Notes: a model not told the origin generated them from the sequence alone. A stretch of DNA of 64,000 bases from Eubacteriales bacterium (GCA_030524205.1 JAUNGZ010000001.1:62001-126000); one strand, 5' to 3'. Numbered from the stretch's first letter, positions 15,971 through 24,574 are shown. Made by a program: numbers and translations.

Positions 15971-17469
15971 AGCTGCACGCAGACAGTATTGCTTTCGATC
16001 TGCTACTCCGCGCCGCGGCCTACGGCGAGCTGCCGTACCACGCACTGCGGCTGATGCCGGGCAGCTATGAAAGCGTCAAGGACGCCTTTCAAAGGTTGTG
16101 CCGCGCAGGTTTGCTTGGCCTCGTCAAAGCGCCGCGCATCAAGTGCTTTTATCTCACCGCGTCAGGGTATGAGGCCTACTGCAAGGCGCTTCGGCGGGAA
16201 CGGCTCGAACCGCTGTCTAAGCCGGAAGCCGTATACGATCCGCCAAAAGCCCTGCGGCTGAGCCGCGTCAACGAAACGAACCTGTTCTTCGCGCTTTCCG
16301 GCTGCTGCGCCTATGACACGGCGAGGGAGATCAAACGGGCAATGGAGCAAACCGCCGTGCGCAGCACGGACAATCTGCGCTATTCCCGCTTTGCCGGGCG
16401 GTTTCCAACGCCGCATCAGACCTATATCGTTTATCATTTTGGCGGCGGCAACCAGCGGCTTAACCAGAATGGAGAGCGCAACGCCGAAGCCGCGCTGACC
16501 GTCTATCCGCTTACGGCGCGCAAAATGCTCGTCGCCGACCGCACGAGCGCGATCGTGGACATCCTCGCGTATTCCCTGTGGGCGCGACGTAAGAACCCCA
16601 CCTCGCTCCGGCATATGCAGCTCAATTTTTGCGTCACCGTCAGGGACAATCCGGTCTTGCTGCCCATCGAGCCGCAAACGCAGGTCTTTGTCCGCGCGCT
16701 CGACCGGCCGGATTGGCCGGAACGGCTTACCGCGCTGGAGGCCCGTGCACTTAGTCAAAACAGCCGCACGGTTTCCCTGCTGGACGGCGGATGGAATAGT
16801 CTGCTGGAACACAGCGATGCGCTTTCCGATTCCAAGGCTACACTGTTGGCACAAAAGAAAAAAAGAGAAGCTGGCAGCGGGACCATTACCAAACGTAAGG
16901 ACGGTCGGTGGGAGGGACGTTATACATCCGGCGTAGATCCTGCCAGCGGGAAGTTGATCCATCACAGCGTTTATGGCAAAACGCAGAAGGAGGTTTCCGC
17001 TAAGCTCCGCGCTGTTACCAGCGAAATCGACTCCGGAGATTTTATCGAACCGGCACGCTTCACCGTCGCTGAATGGATGGGAACCTATCTTTCCGAATAC
17101 ACACCGAACCTCAAGCCATATGCGCTGCAGTCTTACGAAGCGGCAAATCGCAATCACATCGTGCCCGCGCTTGGGAAAATCAAGCTGCAATCGTTGAATA
17201 CAATACAGATTCAGACGTTTATAAATTTGCTTTCACGTCCAGTGGAAAACGACGGAAAAGGGCTTTCCGCCAAAACTGTGCGAAATATTTTCGGTGTGCT
17301 TCGCCGCGCGCTTCAGTTGGCGGTTCGAATCGGCCTTCTACGGCACAACCCCGCGGATGCTTGCATCCTGCCAAAGCCTGTCGGTAAAAAATCGAAACGA
17401 TCACGGACGATAAGCTTGACGCTTTTCTCCGCGCCTGTCAACAGGACGAATACAAGGCTGTTTATCTAG
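15967..17469 (+). CDS. Chimeric frame: winged-helix mobile-element protein running into integrase N-terminus
   Basis: The 500-residue frame has two unrelated parts. Residues 1 to about 290 look like a mobile-element winged-helix protein (DLLLRAAAYGELPYHALRLM, later LTVYPLTARKMLVADRT), reminiscent of the replication-relaxation family. From about residue 297 (KKKREAGSGTITKRKDGRWE) it is the N-terminal arm and core-binding domain of a tyrosine integrase. There is no stop between them, so a deletion probably joined two genes in frame. The integrase may instead start at the in-frame TTG at 16846. The frame ends soon after a one-base deletion in an A-run at 17386-17391. I doubt that the fusion is functional as an integrase. 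Confidence 0.6.
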   Translation: MKLHADSIAFDLLLRAAAYGELPYHALRLMPGSYESVKDAFQRLCRAGLLGLVKAPRIKCFYLTASGYEAYCKALRRERLEPLSKPEAVYDPPKALRLSRVNETNLFFALSGCCAYDTAREIKRAMEQTAVRSTDNLRYSRFAGRFPTPHQTYIVYHFGGGNQRLNQNGERNAEAALTVYPLTARKMLVADRTSAIVDILAYSLWARRKNPTSLRHMQLNFCVTVRDNPVLLPIEPQTQVFVRALDRPDWPERLTALEARALSQNSRTVSLLDGGWNSLLEHSDALSDSKATLLAQKKKREAGSGTITKRKDGRWEGRYTSGVDPASGKLIHHSVYGKTQKEVSAKLRAVTSEIDSGDFIEPARFTVAEWMGTYLSEYTPNLKPYALQSYEAANRNHIVPALGKIKLQSLNTIQIQTFINLLSRPVENDGKGLSAKTVRNIFGVLRRALQLAVRIGLLRHNPADACILPKPVGKKSKRSRTISLTLFSAPVNRTNTRLFI

Positions 17470-18038
17470 TCGATTTGTTCACCGGAATGCGTCTTGGTGA
17501 AATTCTCGGCCTGTCATGGCCGGATGTAGACTGAGCAAACGGCACGCTGTATCTGCACCAGCAGTTACAGCAGCGTCAGACTACGGGCGACTACCGCTAT
17601 TGCCTTGCCAGTCTGAAAAACGGCAAGACCCGCACGGTTACCGTCGCACCGACCGTCATGCAGATTCTCCGTGAGCAGCGCCGCGCGCAATTAGAGCAGC
17701 GCATGGCGGCGGGGCCCGCATGGGAAAACGAATTTAATCTGGTATTTACCAACGGGTTTGGTCGCCCAATTAGCCGGCGCACTGTATACAAGCACATCAA
17801 GAAGAGCCTTGCCGGTATTGGTCCGCAGAACTGCTATTTCCACACGCTGTGGCACACCTTTGCGACGCTTTCCCTGCAAAACGGAGACGATGTGCTGACC
17901 GTGAAAGAAAATCTTGGCCATCACTCGGCGGCTTTTACATTGAATACCTATGGCCACCTGACGCAAACCATGCGCAAGGAAAGCGCCAGCCGCATGGAGC
18001 ACCTGATCCAAACCACGGTGATTGCCGAAAACTTCTGA
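16846..18038 (+). pseudogene. Tyrosine recombinase/integrase, inactivated by frameshift, nonsense and active-site changes
   Basis: Arm-binding and core-binding domains precede a catalytic domain that must be read in two frames. Three lesions are visible. First, six A residues at 17386-17391 where seven would keep the frame. Second, an in-frame TGA at 17532-17534 (after SWPDVD). Third, HTLWHTFAT at about 17841, where the invariant HxLRHTFAT arginine is tryptophan (TGG at 17850-17852). The first arginine (TGMRLGE), the lysine region and the tyrosine (TLNTYGHL) are retained. The gene ends 107 bases from the tRNA-Ser 3' end, its probable integration target. Confidence 0.85.
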
Positions 18039-18109
18039 TTGTCGTCAGGATTGTCGTCAAAAAATTTGAAAGTCTTAAAAATATTCTAAACTTCGCCTAT
18101 AAAAGTAAA

Positions 18110-18143
18110 AAACCGAACAGAAACTTTCGTTTCTGTTCGGTTT
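18110..18143 (-). terminator. Terminator for tRNA-Ser
   Basis: AAACCGAACAGAAA and TTTCTGTTCGGTTT form a perfect 14-bp stem with a 6-base loop immediately after the tRNA 3' end on the minus strand, followed by a T-rich stretch. Confidence 0.85.
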
Positions 18144-18145
18144 AC

Positions 18146-18236
18146 TGGCGGAGAGTCAGGGATTTGAACCCTGGGTGCGCTCATCACGCACACACGATTT
18201 CCAATCGTGCGCCTTCGACCACTCAGCCAACTCTCC
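18146..18236 (-). tRNA. tRNA-Ser (GGA)
   Basis: The minus strand begins GGAGAGTTGGCTGAGTGG and ends CTCTCC-G-CCA, closing a 7-bp acceptor stem with an encoded CCA. The anticodon loop ATTGGAAAT gives anticodon GGA, and the T-arm GGTTCAAATCC is standard. A long variable arm (GTGCGTGATGAGCGCAC) is diagnostic of the serine class. Without CCA the gene spans 18149-18236. The integrase pseudogene points at its 3' end. Confidence 0.96.
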
Positions 18237-18405
18237 AGCTTGGCCGATCTGCTTTCACAGAGGACGAAATATATTATATCTTATACAAGCCTTCTCGTCA
18301 AGCATTTTTTCTTTTTTTATGGATTTCTCCATTGCGGGCGCGCATACGCATGCGCCCACCCGATAAAAAGCCGCTCGTTCAAAGACAAAATACTGTTTAC
18401 TACGC

Positions 18406-19701
18406 TCACTGGCCGCCCATTTCATCCATATAAGCCTGCTGTTTCGCGGGATCATGGAATACAAAGTGCGCATAGGGAACGATCTCCTGTATAACCGCCG
18501 GGTCCACGGGGTAGGTCGGGTCAACAATGCTGACGGCAAGATCGCTGCCGGTGCCGAATAACGCCAGATCCTCAAAACTGCTCACCGGAACAGTGCCGGG
18601 CGCGGCGGAGATCGTCCCGTCGCCCTGCCAGTCGCCGTGGATATAAATGTTCATCCCGCCGTCGATAAAGCCGACCTGATGGATATCCTCCAAATCTTCC
18701 TTGGAGAGCGCCGCGCCGTCCGGCATATGGAGCAGCAGACGGATATTCTGCTCCATCGCCGGATCGGCAAAGACGGGCGTTTCGTCGTCCTGTGCCGCAT
18801 CCGCGGCATCGGGGGACGTCTCTCCGATATCCTCCCCTGTGGCCGCGCTGTCGGCAGGCGCAGCGCCGACAGATTGCTCTATACCTGCATCGGCCGCAAC
18901 CGGTTCCCGCGGCAGCTGGCTGTAAACCGCCGCGCCGCCGCCCACAACGATGGCAGCGGCCGCAACGCCCGCGACAAGTTTCCCTTTCAGCGTGGAAAGC
19001 AGGCCGGTTTTGACGGTTCCCGCGCCGCTCCCCGCCTGCGCGCCGGTGAACGGCGCGGCGGAAATCCCGGCGGCAACCCATTCATAATCCTTGGCCAGCA
19101 GCAGTCCGACCGGCACAAACACATGCAGCCGGATGCCGTCCCTCTCTTCCATTTCCAAAACGCCCTCCCGGATTTTCTGCCGGGCGTAATTCAGGCGGCT
19201 TTTCACCGTACCCTCGGAGCAGTCCATGACTTCGGCGATCTGCCGGACGCTGAGCTCCGAATAGTAGAACAGCAGCACGCACGCGCGCTGAGCCTCGGGC
19301 AGCGCGTCGATAATGGATAGGATGAGCCGCCGTTTTTCCTCGTTGTCCACGGCGGACTCGGGGATCAGCCCCTCTTTCTCGTCGGGCAGCTCGTCGAGCA
19401 GCGTGCGCCCGTCCTCATCCTCGGGCAGCTCGGCCAGCCGGCCGTTCTTCCGCAGCAGATTGCGCGCCTTGTTGGCCGCGATTTGGAAAAGCCAGCCCTC
19501 GAAGGCATTCGGGTTCTCCAAGCCGGGCAGCGCCGCGAACGCGGCGATAAAGGCATCCTGCGCGGCGTCCTGCGCGTCCTCGGGAGCGTGCAGCAGCCGC
19601 AGGCACAGGTAATACACCCGTTTGTACATCGACTCGTACAGCGCCCCCTGCGCCGTGGAATCGCCGGCCTGCGCCCGGCGGATCAATTCGCTTCGCTCCA
19701 T
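18406..19701 (-). CDS. ECF-type sigma factor with C-terminal membrane anchor and extracytoplasmic domain
   Basis: The 431-residue protein starts as a normal ECF sigma factor. Region 2 covers about residues 8-80 (EDAQDAAQDAFIAAF, GWLFQIAANKARNLL) and region 4 about 125-180 (LPEAQRACVLLFYYSELS, then the SEGTVKSRLNYARQKI helix). A single hydrophobic helix follows at about 242-260 (LVAGVAAAAIVVGGGAAVYS). An acidic linker leads to a domain of about 120 residues beginning DPAMEQNIRLLLHMPDGAAL. No separate anti-sigma gene is seen next door. I infer that the outer domain replaces a sensor/anti-sigma partner and keeps the factor membrane-tethered. Confidence 0.85.
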   Translation of the reverse strand: MERSELIRRAQAGDSTAQGALYESMYKRVYYLCLRLLHAPEDAQDAAQDAFIAAFAALPGLENPNAFEGWLFQIAANKARNLLRKNGRLAELPEDEDGRTLLDELPDEKEGLIPESAVDNEEKRRLILSIIDALPEAQRACVLLFYYSELSVRQIAEVMDCSEGTVKSRLNYARQKIREGVLEMEERDGIRLHVFVPVGLLLAKDYEWVAAGISAAPFTGAQAGSGAGTVKTGLLSTLKGKLVAGVAAAAIVVGGGAAVYSQLPREPVAADAGIEQSVGAAPADSAATGEDIGETSPDAADAAQDDETPVFADPAMEQNIRLLLHMPDGAALSKEDLEDIHQVGFIDGGMNIYIHGDWQGDGTISAAPGTVPVSSFEDLALFGTGSDLAVSIVDPTYPVDPAVIQEIVPYAHFVFHDPAKQQAYMDEMGGQ

Positions 19702-19772
19702 AAATGCGCCTCCGCTTCTCGTATTGCTTCCATCATAGCAAATGCGCGGAAAATCATCAATCCCAAAATTTT

Positions 19773-19809
19773 TTTGAAAAAAATAAAACCCGCCGGGTTT
19801 CCGGCGGGT
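19773..19809 (-). terminator. Terminator after the XRE regulator
   Basis: ACCCGCCGG / CCGGCGGGT with a 4-base loop. On the minus strand it is followed by a long T-rich run, so it ends the XRE gene transcript. Confidence 0.75.
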
Positions 19810-19868
19810 CTTACTTTTTGTGAGCGGACCAACTCACAGAGCTGTCGGGGCGGGGCGGCAGGGCGCGG

Positions 19869-20195
19869 TCACGGCTTCGGGCGTTTCTGTTTCGCGGACA
19901 GAAAGTCCAAATACTCCAAAAGGCTTTCGCGCTCCGCCTCCGGCAGCGCCTCAAACGCTTGGTTGAGCTTGTGGAGCTGCCCCACGGCGCGCACATCGGA
20001 ATACCCCAGCAGGTAGTCTGTGGACACCTCCAGCCGGTCAGCCAGCTTGAGCAGAATGCTCTCGTCTCTCGGAAAATGCGCGCCGCTCTCGTAAAAGCTG
20101 ACCATCCGGGGCGAAACCCCGATCACAGCCGCAAGCGTTTTTTGAGTGAGGTCCCGCTCCTCCCGCAGTTCCCGCAGGCGTTCCCCGAAGGTCAT
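19869..20195 (-). CDS. XRE-family transcriptional regulator
   Basis: The protein of about 108 residues begins MTFGERLRELREERDLTQKT and contains the Cro/CI-type helix-turn-helix TLAAVIGVSPRMVSFYESG, followed by RLEVSTDYLLGYSD, the usual end of these small repressors. I start at 20195, after a GAGGTG ribosome-binding site; the frame is open to 20243. It is divergent from the envelope operon that starts at 20435. A palindrome AGTAAT-N3-ATTACT sits in that promoter, so this protein is the likely repressor of both units. Confidence 0.9.
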   Translation of the reverse strand: MTFGERLRELREERDLTQKTLAAVIGVSPRMVSFYESGAHFPRDESILLKLADRLEVSTDYLLGYSDVRAVGQLHKLNQAFEALPEAERESLLEYLDFLSAKQKRPKP

Positions 20196-20271
20196 GAAGC
20201 TCACCTCACCGCTTATTATGAAGCATTTTTTCTCTCTCGTCATATTTTGGAAACATTATTGCCGAATTGCA

Positions 20272-20301
20272 TTGACTTTAGTAATAATATTACTGTAAAA
20301 T
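20272..20301 (+). promoter_or_regulatory. Promoter of the envelope operon with overlapping palindrome
   Basis: TTGACT (20272-20277) and TAAAAT (20296-20301) form a sigma-A-like promoter with an 18-base spacer. The spacer contains AGTAAT-AAT-ATTACT (20280-20294), an inverted repeat of a size bound by XRE repressors. The leader to the ATG at 20435 is about 125 bases. Confidence 0.6.
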
Positions 20302-20434
20302 GGCAAAAGAGAAATGATATTACCCAAGGCAAGCAGGAGGTGAGACAGCCGAGCGGCAGACCGGCCTGCCAAAAGCCCCATACCGGCCCTCCGCCGGTGC
20401 GGATGCAGAAAGAAAAAATAGGGATGGTGTAAAA

Positions 20435-22381
20435 ATGAGTGAAATGTTGAGCGCCTACAACAGCGCGGCCGGTGCGGTCGGCCACGCCGTGGGCGGAATC
20501 CTGTCAGTACTGCTGGCGTTTGCCGCTTTGCTGGGCCTGCTGTACTGCTTTTTCGGCTTTAAGCTGATGCGGCTGTGGTTCGCGGTCTGCGGTTTTTTTG
20601 CGGGCGCGGCCATAGGCTTCTTCGCAATGTCCTTTGCATTCCATGCGGAATCGGCCGGCCCGCATATCCTTGCCGCGCTGGCGGGCGGCGTGCTGGGCGC
20701 GATTCTGCTTTACCGGGTTTATCTGCTGGGCGTTTTTCTGCTCAACGGCCTGTTGTCCTTTCTGGTGTTCGTGCTGCTTTTGGGCTATGAAACGGCCCCG
20801 CTCGTGATTGCGGGCGTGTGCGCCGTTATCTGCGGCGTGCTGGCGGTCAAATTCGTCCGCGTCTGGACGATCCTCTCCACCGGCGTTTCGGGTGGTCTGG
20901 CGGCGGGCTGCGCGCTGGCCGCGCTGCTCGGCGTTTCCTCGCCGGGGCTCGCCCTGCTGCTCGGCGCGGTGATCGCGGTGCTGGGCATCCTGTTCCAGTG
21001 GAAAACCACCGGCAAGGCCAAGCCGTCGGGCGGCACGGCCGCGCAGCCGCCGGAGTCAAGCGCGCAGCCGGTATCCGCCGGGACGCCCGCCGCTCCGGCT
21101 GTCAGCGTGCCTGCCGCCCCAGCCGCGAGCGCGCTCGCCGCCATATGGCAGGACCCGAAAAAGCGCGTTATGGTATGCGCGGGCGCGGGCGTTGTGGTCG
21201 TGCTCGCGGCGCTGGCCCTCCTGCTCGGCGGACAGCCGCGCGCGGCCTCAGGGCCCGCGCCGCGGCAGGCGCATGCCGACATGGGCTTCAAGGCAGCCGA
21301 CGGCAAGGACATCGCGCGCTCCGCGCTCTGGCTTGACGCGGACTCGGTCAGCTTCGGCGACCCGAATTTTACGCCGATGGGCTATTATGCCGGGGAGCAA
21401 ACCGCCGCCGTGCTTGCCCAGTGGGACGATTACGAGCTGAACTACGGTCTGATCGACCAAACCGGAAACGCGGTGGCCAGCGGCTACGAGAAGATAGAAT
21501 ACGGCGGTTTGGTCGAGGGCGAGCCGTGGTTTTTCTGCCGCAGCAACGACTATTCCTTCCTCGGCTTTCTCAACGCGCAGGGCGAGCGCGTGCTCGATCT
21601 GACGCGGCGCGGCATTTCTCCCGTTGTGTCCCTGTGTTTCGGCGACGGGCTGTGCATCGTGCAGGGAGACGACACCACCAACGGGCGGTACGGCGTGATC
21701 GACACGCAGGGCGAGCTGGTCGTGCCCCTCTCGCTGGACTACGACTGGATCTCCCCGCCGGTGTATTCCGAGGGCTACGCCATGGCCCTGAAAAGCGAGG
21801 ATGGCTTCAACAACTTGTGCGGCCTGATCGACGGACAGGGCAACGAGGTGATCCCGTGCATATACGACAGCATCGAGGCCGTGCGCGACGGCAAGGTGAT
21901 CGCGCGGCGGGACGGACGGTACGGCGCGCTGTATCCCGACGGGCGCGAGGCCGAGCCGTTTACTTATCAAGACCGGGACACGCTCGCCGCCGCGCTGGGC
22001 TGGATGAAGAAAACAGACCTGCCCACCGAGCGGCTGGAGGACGCTTACCGAGATGTGGAGCCGCTCGGCGGCGGGCTGTTCGCCGTTACCGCCGAGGACG
22101 CAAGCCTCGATTATTACCCCGTCGGCATGGCGGACGGCGACGGCACCGTGCTGGTCGAGCCGGTGCATCAGGAAATCAAGGCCTGCGCATTCGAGCCGGG
22201 TCTGTTTGAGGTCTGGGACGAGGGCTCGCTGTACTTCTGCGACTGGAAGGGCGAGCGGCGCACGCCGGACTTTGACGCCGGCCACTACGCCGACGCGCCG
22301 GTGTTCCGGCTGGACGGCACGTGGGGCGTGCTGCCGCCGATCCTGACCGAAAAAGAGCGCGCCGCCTTTCTGAATCGATAA
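20435..22381 (+). CDS. Polytopic membrane protein (TM7S3/TM198-like) with C-terminal WG-repeat domain
   Basis: The 648-residue protein has about seven hydrophobic segments in residues 17-190 (alternating Gly/Ala-rich helices such as LRLWFAVCGFFAGAAIGFFA-type stretches), resembling the DUF4203/TM7S3-TM198 fold. A Pro/Ala-rich linker and another hydrophobic helix follow at about 247-266. The C-terminal 380 residues contain WG-type repeats (YGLIDQTGNAV, YGVIDTQGELVVPL, CGLIDGQGNEVIP, YGALYPDG). WG repeats are beta-structured units of unclear function, often on surface proteins. It is the first gene of an operon with a secreted WG-like protein and an SLH protein, 13 bases before the next start. 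Confidence 0.75.
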   Translation: MSEMLSAYNSAAGAVGHAVGGILSVLLAFAALLGLLYCFFGFKLMRLWFAVCGFFAGAAIGFFAMSFAFHAESAGPHILAALAGGVLGAILLYRVYLLGVFLLNGLLSFLVFVLLLGYETAPLVIAGVCAVICGVLAVKFVRVWTILSTGVSGGLAAGCALAALLGVSSPGLALLLGAVIAVLGILFQWKTTGKAKPSGGTAAQPPESSAQPVSAGTPAAPAVSVPAAPAASALAAIWQDPKKRVMVCAGAGVVVVLAALALLLGGQPRAASGPAPRQAHADMGFKAADGKDIARSALWLDADSVSFGDPNFTPMGYYAGEQTAAVLAQWDDYELNYGLIDQTGNAVASGYEKIEYGGLVEGEPWFFCRSNDYSFLGFLNAQGERVLDLTRRGISPVVSLCFGDGLCIVQGDDTTNGRYGVIDTQGELVVPLSLDYDWISPPVYSEGYAMALKSEDGFNNLCGLIDGQGNEVIPCIYDSIEAVRDGKVIARRDGRYGALYPDGREAEPFTYQDRDTLAAALGWMKKTDLPTERLEDAYRDVEPLGGGLFAVTAEDASLDYYPVGMADGDGTVLVEPVHQEIKACAFEPGLFEVWDEGSLYFCDWKGERRTPDFDAGHYADAPVFRLDGTWGVLPPILTEKERAAFLNR

Positions 22382-22394
22382 AAAGGAGGAGAAA

Positions 22395-23846
22395 ATGATG
22401 AAAAAACGATTTTGCCTGCCGGCGCTCGCCCTTGCCCTCGCGGCGGCGCTGACCGCTCCGGCGGGGGCGTACTACCTGATGGACGACGGGTACAGCATCT
22501 TCCCCAACGAGGAGACCTACCGGTGGACCGAGCAAAACAAGGTCAATCTGCCCAAAGAAAAGTGGAACGCTGTGGCCGCCGACAACTGGAATTTCTGCGG
22601 GGAGTTTCACGAGGGGCTTTTGCTCATTAACGAAGCGGTCACCACGCCGCCGGACTTTCTGGGCGGCTACAATCCCAACTATGTGGACAAAAACGGTAAT
22701 CTGGTGGACCTGAACCGCAACCGCTATTGGATGATGTATCCGTTTTATCAAGGGCTGGCGGCCGCGGCGCAGGGGCATACCGGCGGCGGCAGCGACGAGG
22801 GCGGCGTGGCCTATATCGACCGTCAGGGCAACGAAATCATCCCGTTCAATCAGGAGTGGACGACCTACCGAACCGAGCTCAGCTCCACCGTGTACTACAC
22901 AGGCCGGTTTGAAAACGGCAAGGCTCTGGTGGTCCGGCACGGAGACCTGTATCACGACCGCTCCGAGAATTGGGGCGGGTTCGGCTTTGAATATGCCTAT
23001 ATCGACGCCAAGGGCAGCTACCTCACCCAATGGAAAGAGGCCAATGACAGAAATACCATTATCAGCCTTCCGCTCTACGATCAAAACGGCGTGTGGATCG
23101 GCTTCCGCGAGGACGAGGCCGCTTGGGCCGCTCACGCCATCCCGTACGAGAAGCTCTTTAACGGCGGCAAGGAGGCGGACGGCGGCGCGCAGGCTCCGGC
23201 GGACACGCCGGCGGAGCAGCCCTTCGTCCCCGAATGGCACGCCCCCGCGCTGCCTGACTACAACGAGAACGCGCCCAGCCTTTTTGCCTCCCATGCCAAG
23301 GTAACCGGCTACCATCTGGGCGATCTGGACTTCGGCAGCGCCACGGTGACCATCACCAATCCCACCAAGCTGACTGACGCGGGCGTGATCGCGGTGAGCT
23401 TTGTCAACGTGGACGGCTCCAGCTTTGACTTTGACGGGGACGGCGTTTTCTTTATCGCCTACGAGCTTGCCCCCGGCGAAAGCCGCGGCTATGAGGTGAT
23501 GATGCGCGGCATCATCAATCAGGAAATGTTTGCGCCGGGTGCCAAGCACCAATATGCCGAGCAGTTCAGCAGCCACGTGGAGTCTGCCGTCTGGATGTTT
23601 GAAAACGACGACGACCTCCGGGACTTCTACGAGAGCGTCCCCTACGAGCAGCACTGGTATCCCCGCAATCACATGAACGAGTTCCAGCCCATTTGCGACG
23701 GTCAAGCCGGTACCGACTGGCTCCGGACCATGGCGGACACCGTGCGGCAGCCCAATAATTTGAAGATGATTGACTATTACCTTCCGGATGGAAGCACGAT
23801 ACAGGCCAGCGAGACGGAGCATTCCGCCTACTGCGCCGGACACTGA
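22395..23846 (+). CDS. Secreted protein with WG-like repeats
   Basis: The 483-residue protein starts with a signal peptide ending at PAGAYY. The mature part contains WG-like units (FHEGLLLINEA, NYVDKNGNLVDLN, GVAYIDRQGNEIIPFN, FEYAYIDAKGSYL). After a Pro/Ala linker (about 258-280) comes a domain of about 200 residues with beta-sandwich character (VTGYHLGDLDFGSATVTITN). An AAAGGAGGAG ribosome-binding site precedes two consecutive ATGs. No enzyme motif is visible. It lies between a WG-repeat membrane protein and an SLH-domain protein, so it is probably exported and part of the same envelope structure. Confidence 0.75.
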   Translation: MMKKRFCLPALALALAAALTAPAGAYYLMDDGYSIFPNEETYRWTEQNKVNLPKEKWNAVAADNWNFCGEFHEGLLLINEAVTTPPDFLGGYNPNYVDKNGNLVDLNRNRYWMMYPFYQGLAAAAQGHTGGGSDEGGVAYIDRQGNEIIPFNQEWTTYRTELSSTVYYTGRFENGKALVVRHGDLYHDRSENWGGFGFEYAYIDAKGSYLTQWKEANDRNTIISLPLYDQNGVWIGFREDEAAWAAHAIPYEKLFNGGKEADGGAQAPADTPAEQPFVPEWHAPALPDYNENAPSLFASHAKVTGYHLGDLDFGSATVTITNPTKLTDAGVIAVSFVNVDGSSFDFDGDGVFFIAYELAPGESRGYEVMMRGIINQEMFAPGAKHQYAEQFSSHVESAVWMFENDDDLRDFYESVPYEQHWYPRNHMNEFQPICDGQAGTDWLRTMADTVRQPNNLKMIDYYLPDGSTIQASETEHSAYCAGH

Positions 23847-23865
23847 ATTTTAGGAGGATTTTTAT

Positions 23866-24570
23866 ATGAAACGCTGTTTTGTGAGCGCGGTGCTCTGCGC
23901 CGCCCTGCTGTTTGCCTCGTCCAGCCCCGCGCTGGCTTGGACGATGGAAAAGCAGGACTTGTCCGATATCGACGTGACTGTTGACAACCCTACCGGACAG
24001 CCCAACGAGCCCAGCTCGTGGGCCAAGACCGAGGTCGACGCCGCCATTGCCGCCGGGCTGGTGCCGCCGCTGACCGGCGCCCCCAAGTACACCGACGCGG
24101 TCACGCGGGAACAGTTCGCCGAGCTGGTCGTGCAGACCGTATATGTCGTCTCGGGCGGCGAGGCGTTTGACGCGGAAAAGGTCTCCATGGTGCATTTTCA
24201 GGACTACAACACCGAGGCCATCCAAAAGGCCGCCTCGATCGGCGTGGTGAACGGAACCGGAAACGGCAACTTCTCCCCCAAGCTCGTCACGAACCGCGAA
24301 CAGATCGCCTGTATGATCGCCCGGGCGTGGACCTACCTCGCCGGCCGCTTTTCCACGATTCCGGCGCCCGCCCCTGCCGACGACCTGAGCGGCTACGCCG
24401 ATTACGCCTCCATCTCCGGCTGGGCGGTGGACGGCGTGGGCACGCTGGTCTACAACGGCCTGATGAAAGGCACCGACGGCGGTACCGCCCTCGCGCCGCA
24501 GGATTCCTGCACCGTGGAGCAGGCCATCCTGCTCTGCTACCGGCTGTATACGGCAATCATGCCCGCGTAA
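23866..24570 (+). CDS. S-layer homology (SLH) domain protein
   Basis: The 234-residue protein has a signal peptide (cleavage after SSPALAW or nearby) and three SLH-type repeats: VTREQFAELVVQTVYV with an upstream WAKTEVDAAIAAGLVP, TNREQIACMIARAWTYL with AASIGVVNGTGNGNFSP, and CTVEQAILLCYRLYTAI with LVYNGLMKGTDGG. SLH domains attach proteins to pyruvylated secondary cell-wall polymers. There is essentially no other domain, so it may serve as an anchor for the two preceding gene products. It is the last gene of the operon and is followed by a strong terminator. Confidence 0.9.
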   Translation: MKRCFVSAVLCAALLFASSSPALAWTMEKQDLSDIDVTVDNPTGQPNEPSSWAKTEVDAAIAAGLVPPLTGAPKYTDAVTREQFAELVVQTVYVVSGGEAFDAEKVSMVHFQDYNTEAIQKAASIGVVNGTGNGNFSPKLVTNREQIACMIARAWTYLAGRFSTIPAPAPADDLSGYADYASISGWAVDGVGTLVYNGLMKGTDGGTALAPQDSCTVEQAILLCYRLYTAIMPA

Positions 24571-24574
24571 TGCA

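Larger units (their letters stand above)
14839..18143 (+). mobile_element. Decayed integrative element remnant next to tRNA-Ser
   Basis: The stretch contains an excisionase remnant, a truncated frame, two mobile-element-type genes with an ATGA overlap, and a tyrosine integrase with several lesions. It ends against the 3' end of a tRNA-Ser gene. Integrases of this kind commonly use tRNA 3' ends as attachment sites. I looked for a second copy of the tRNA 3' end on the left side and did not find one by eye, so the left border is approximate. Confidence 0.65.

Noticed and set aside
18146..18236. Second copy of the tRNA-Ser 3' end marking the left element border
   Set aside because: I looked for the tRNA 3'-end sequence (GGAGAGTCAGGGATTTGAA and shorter parts) on the left side and found no convincing copy within this window.
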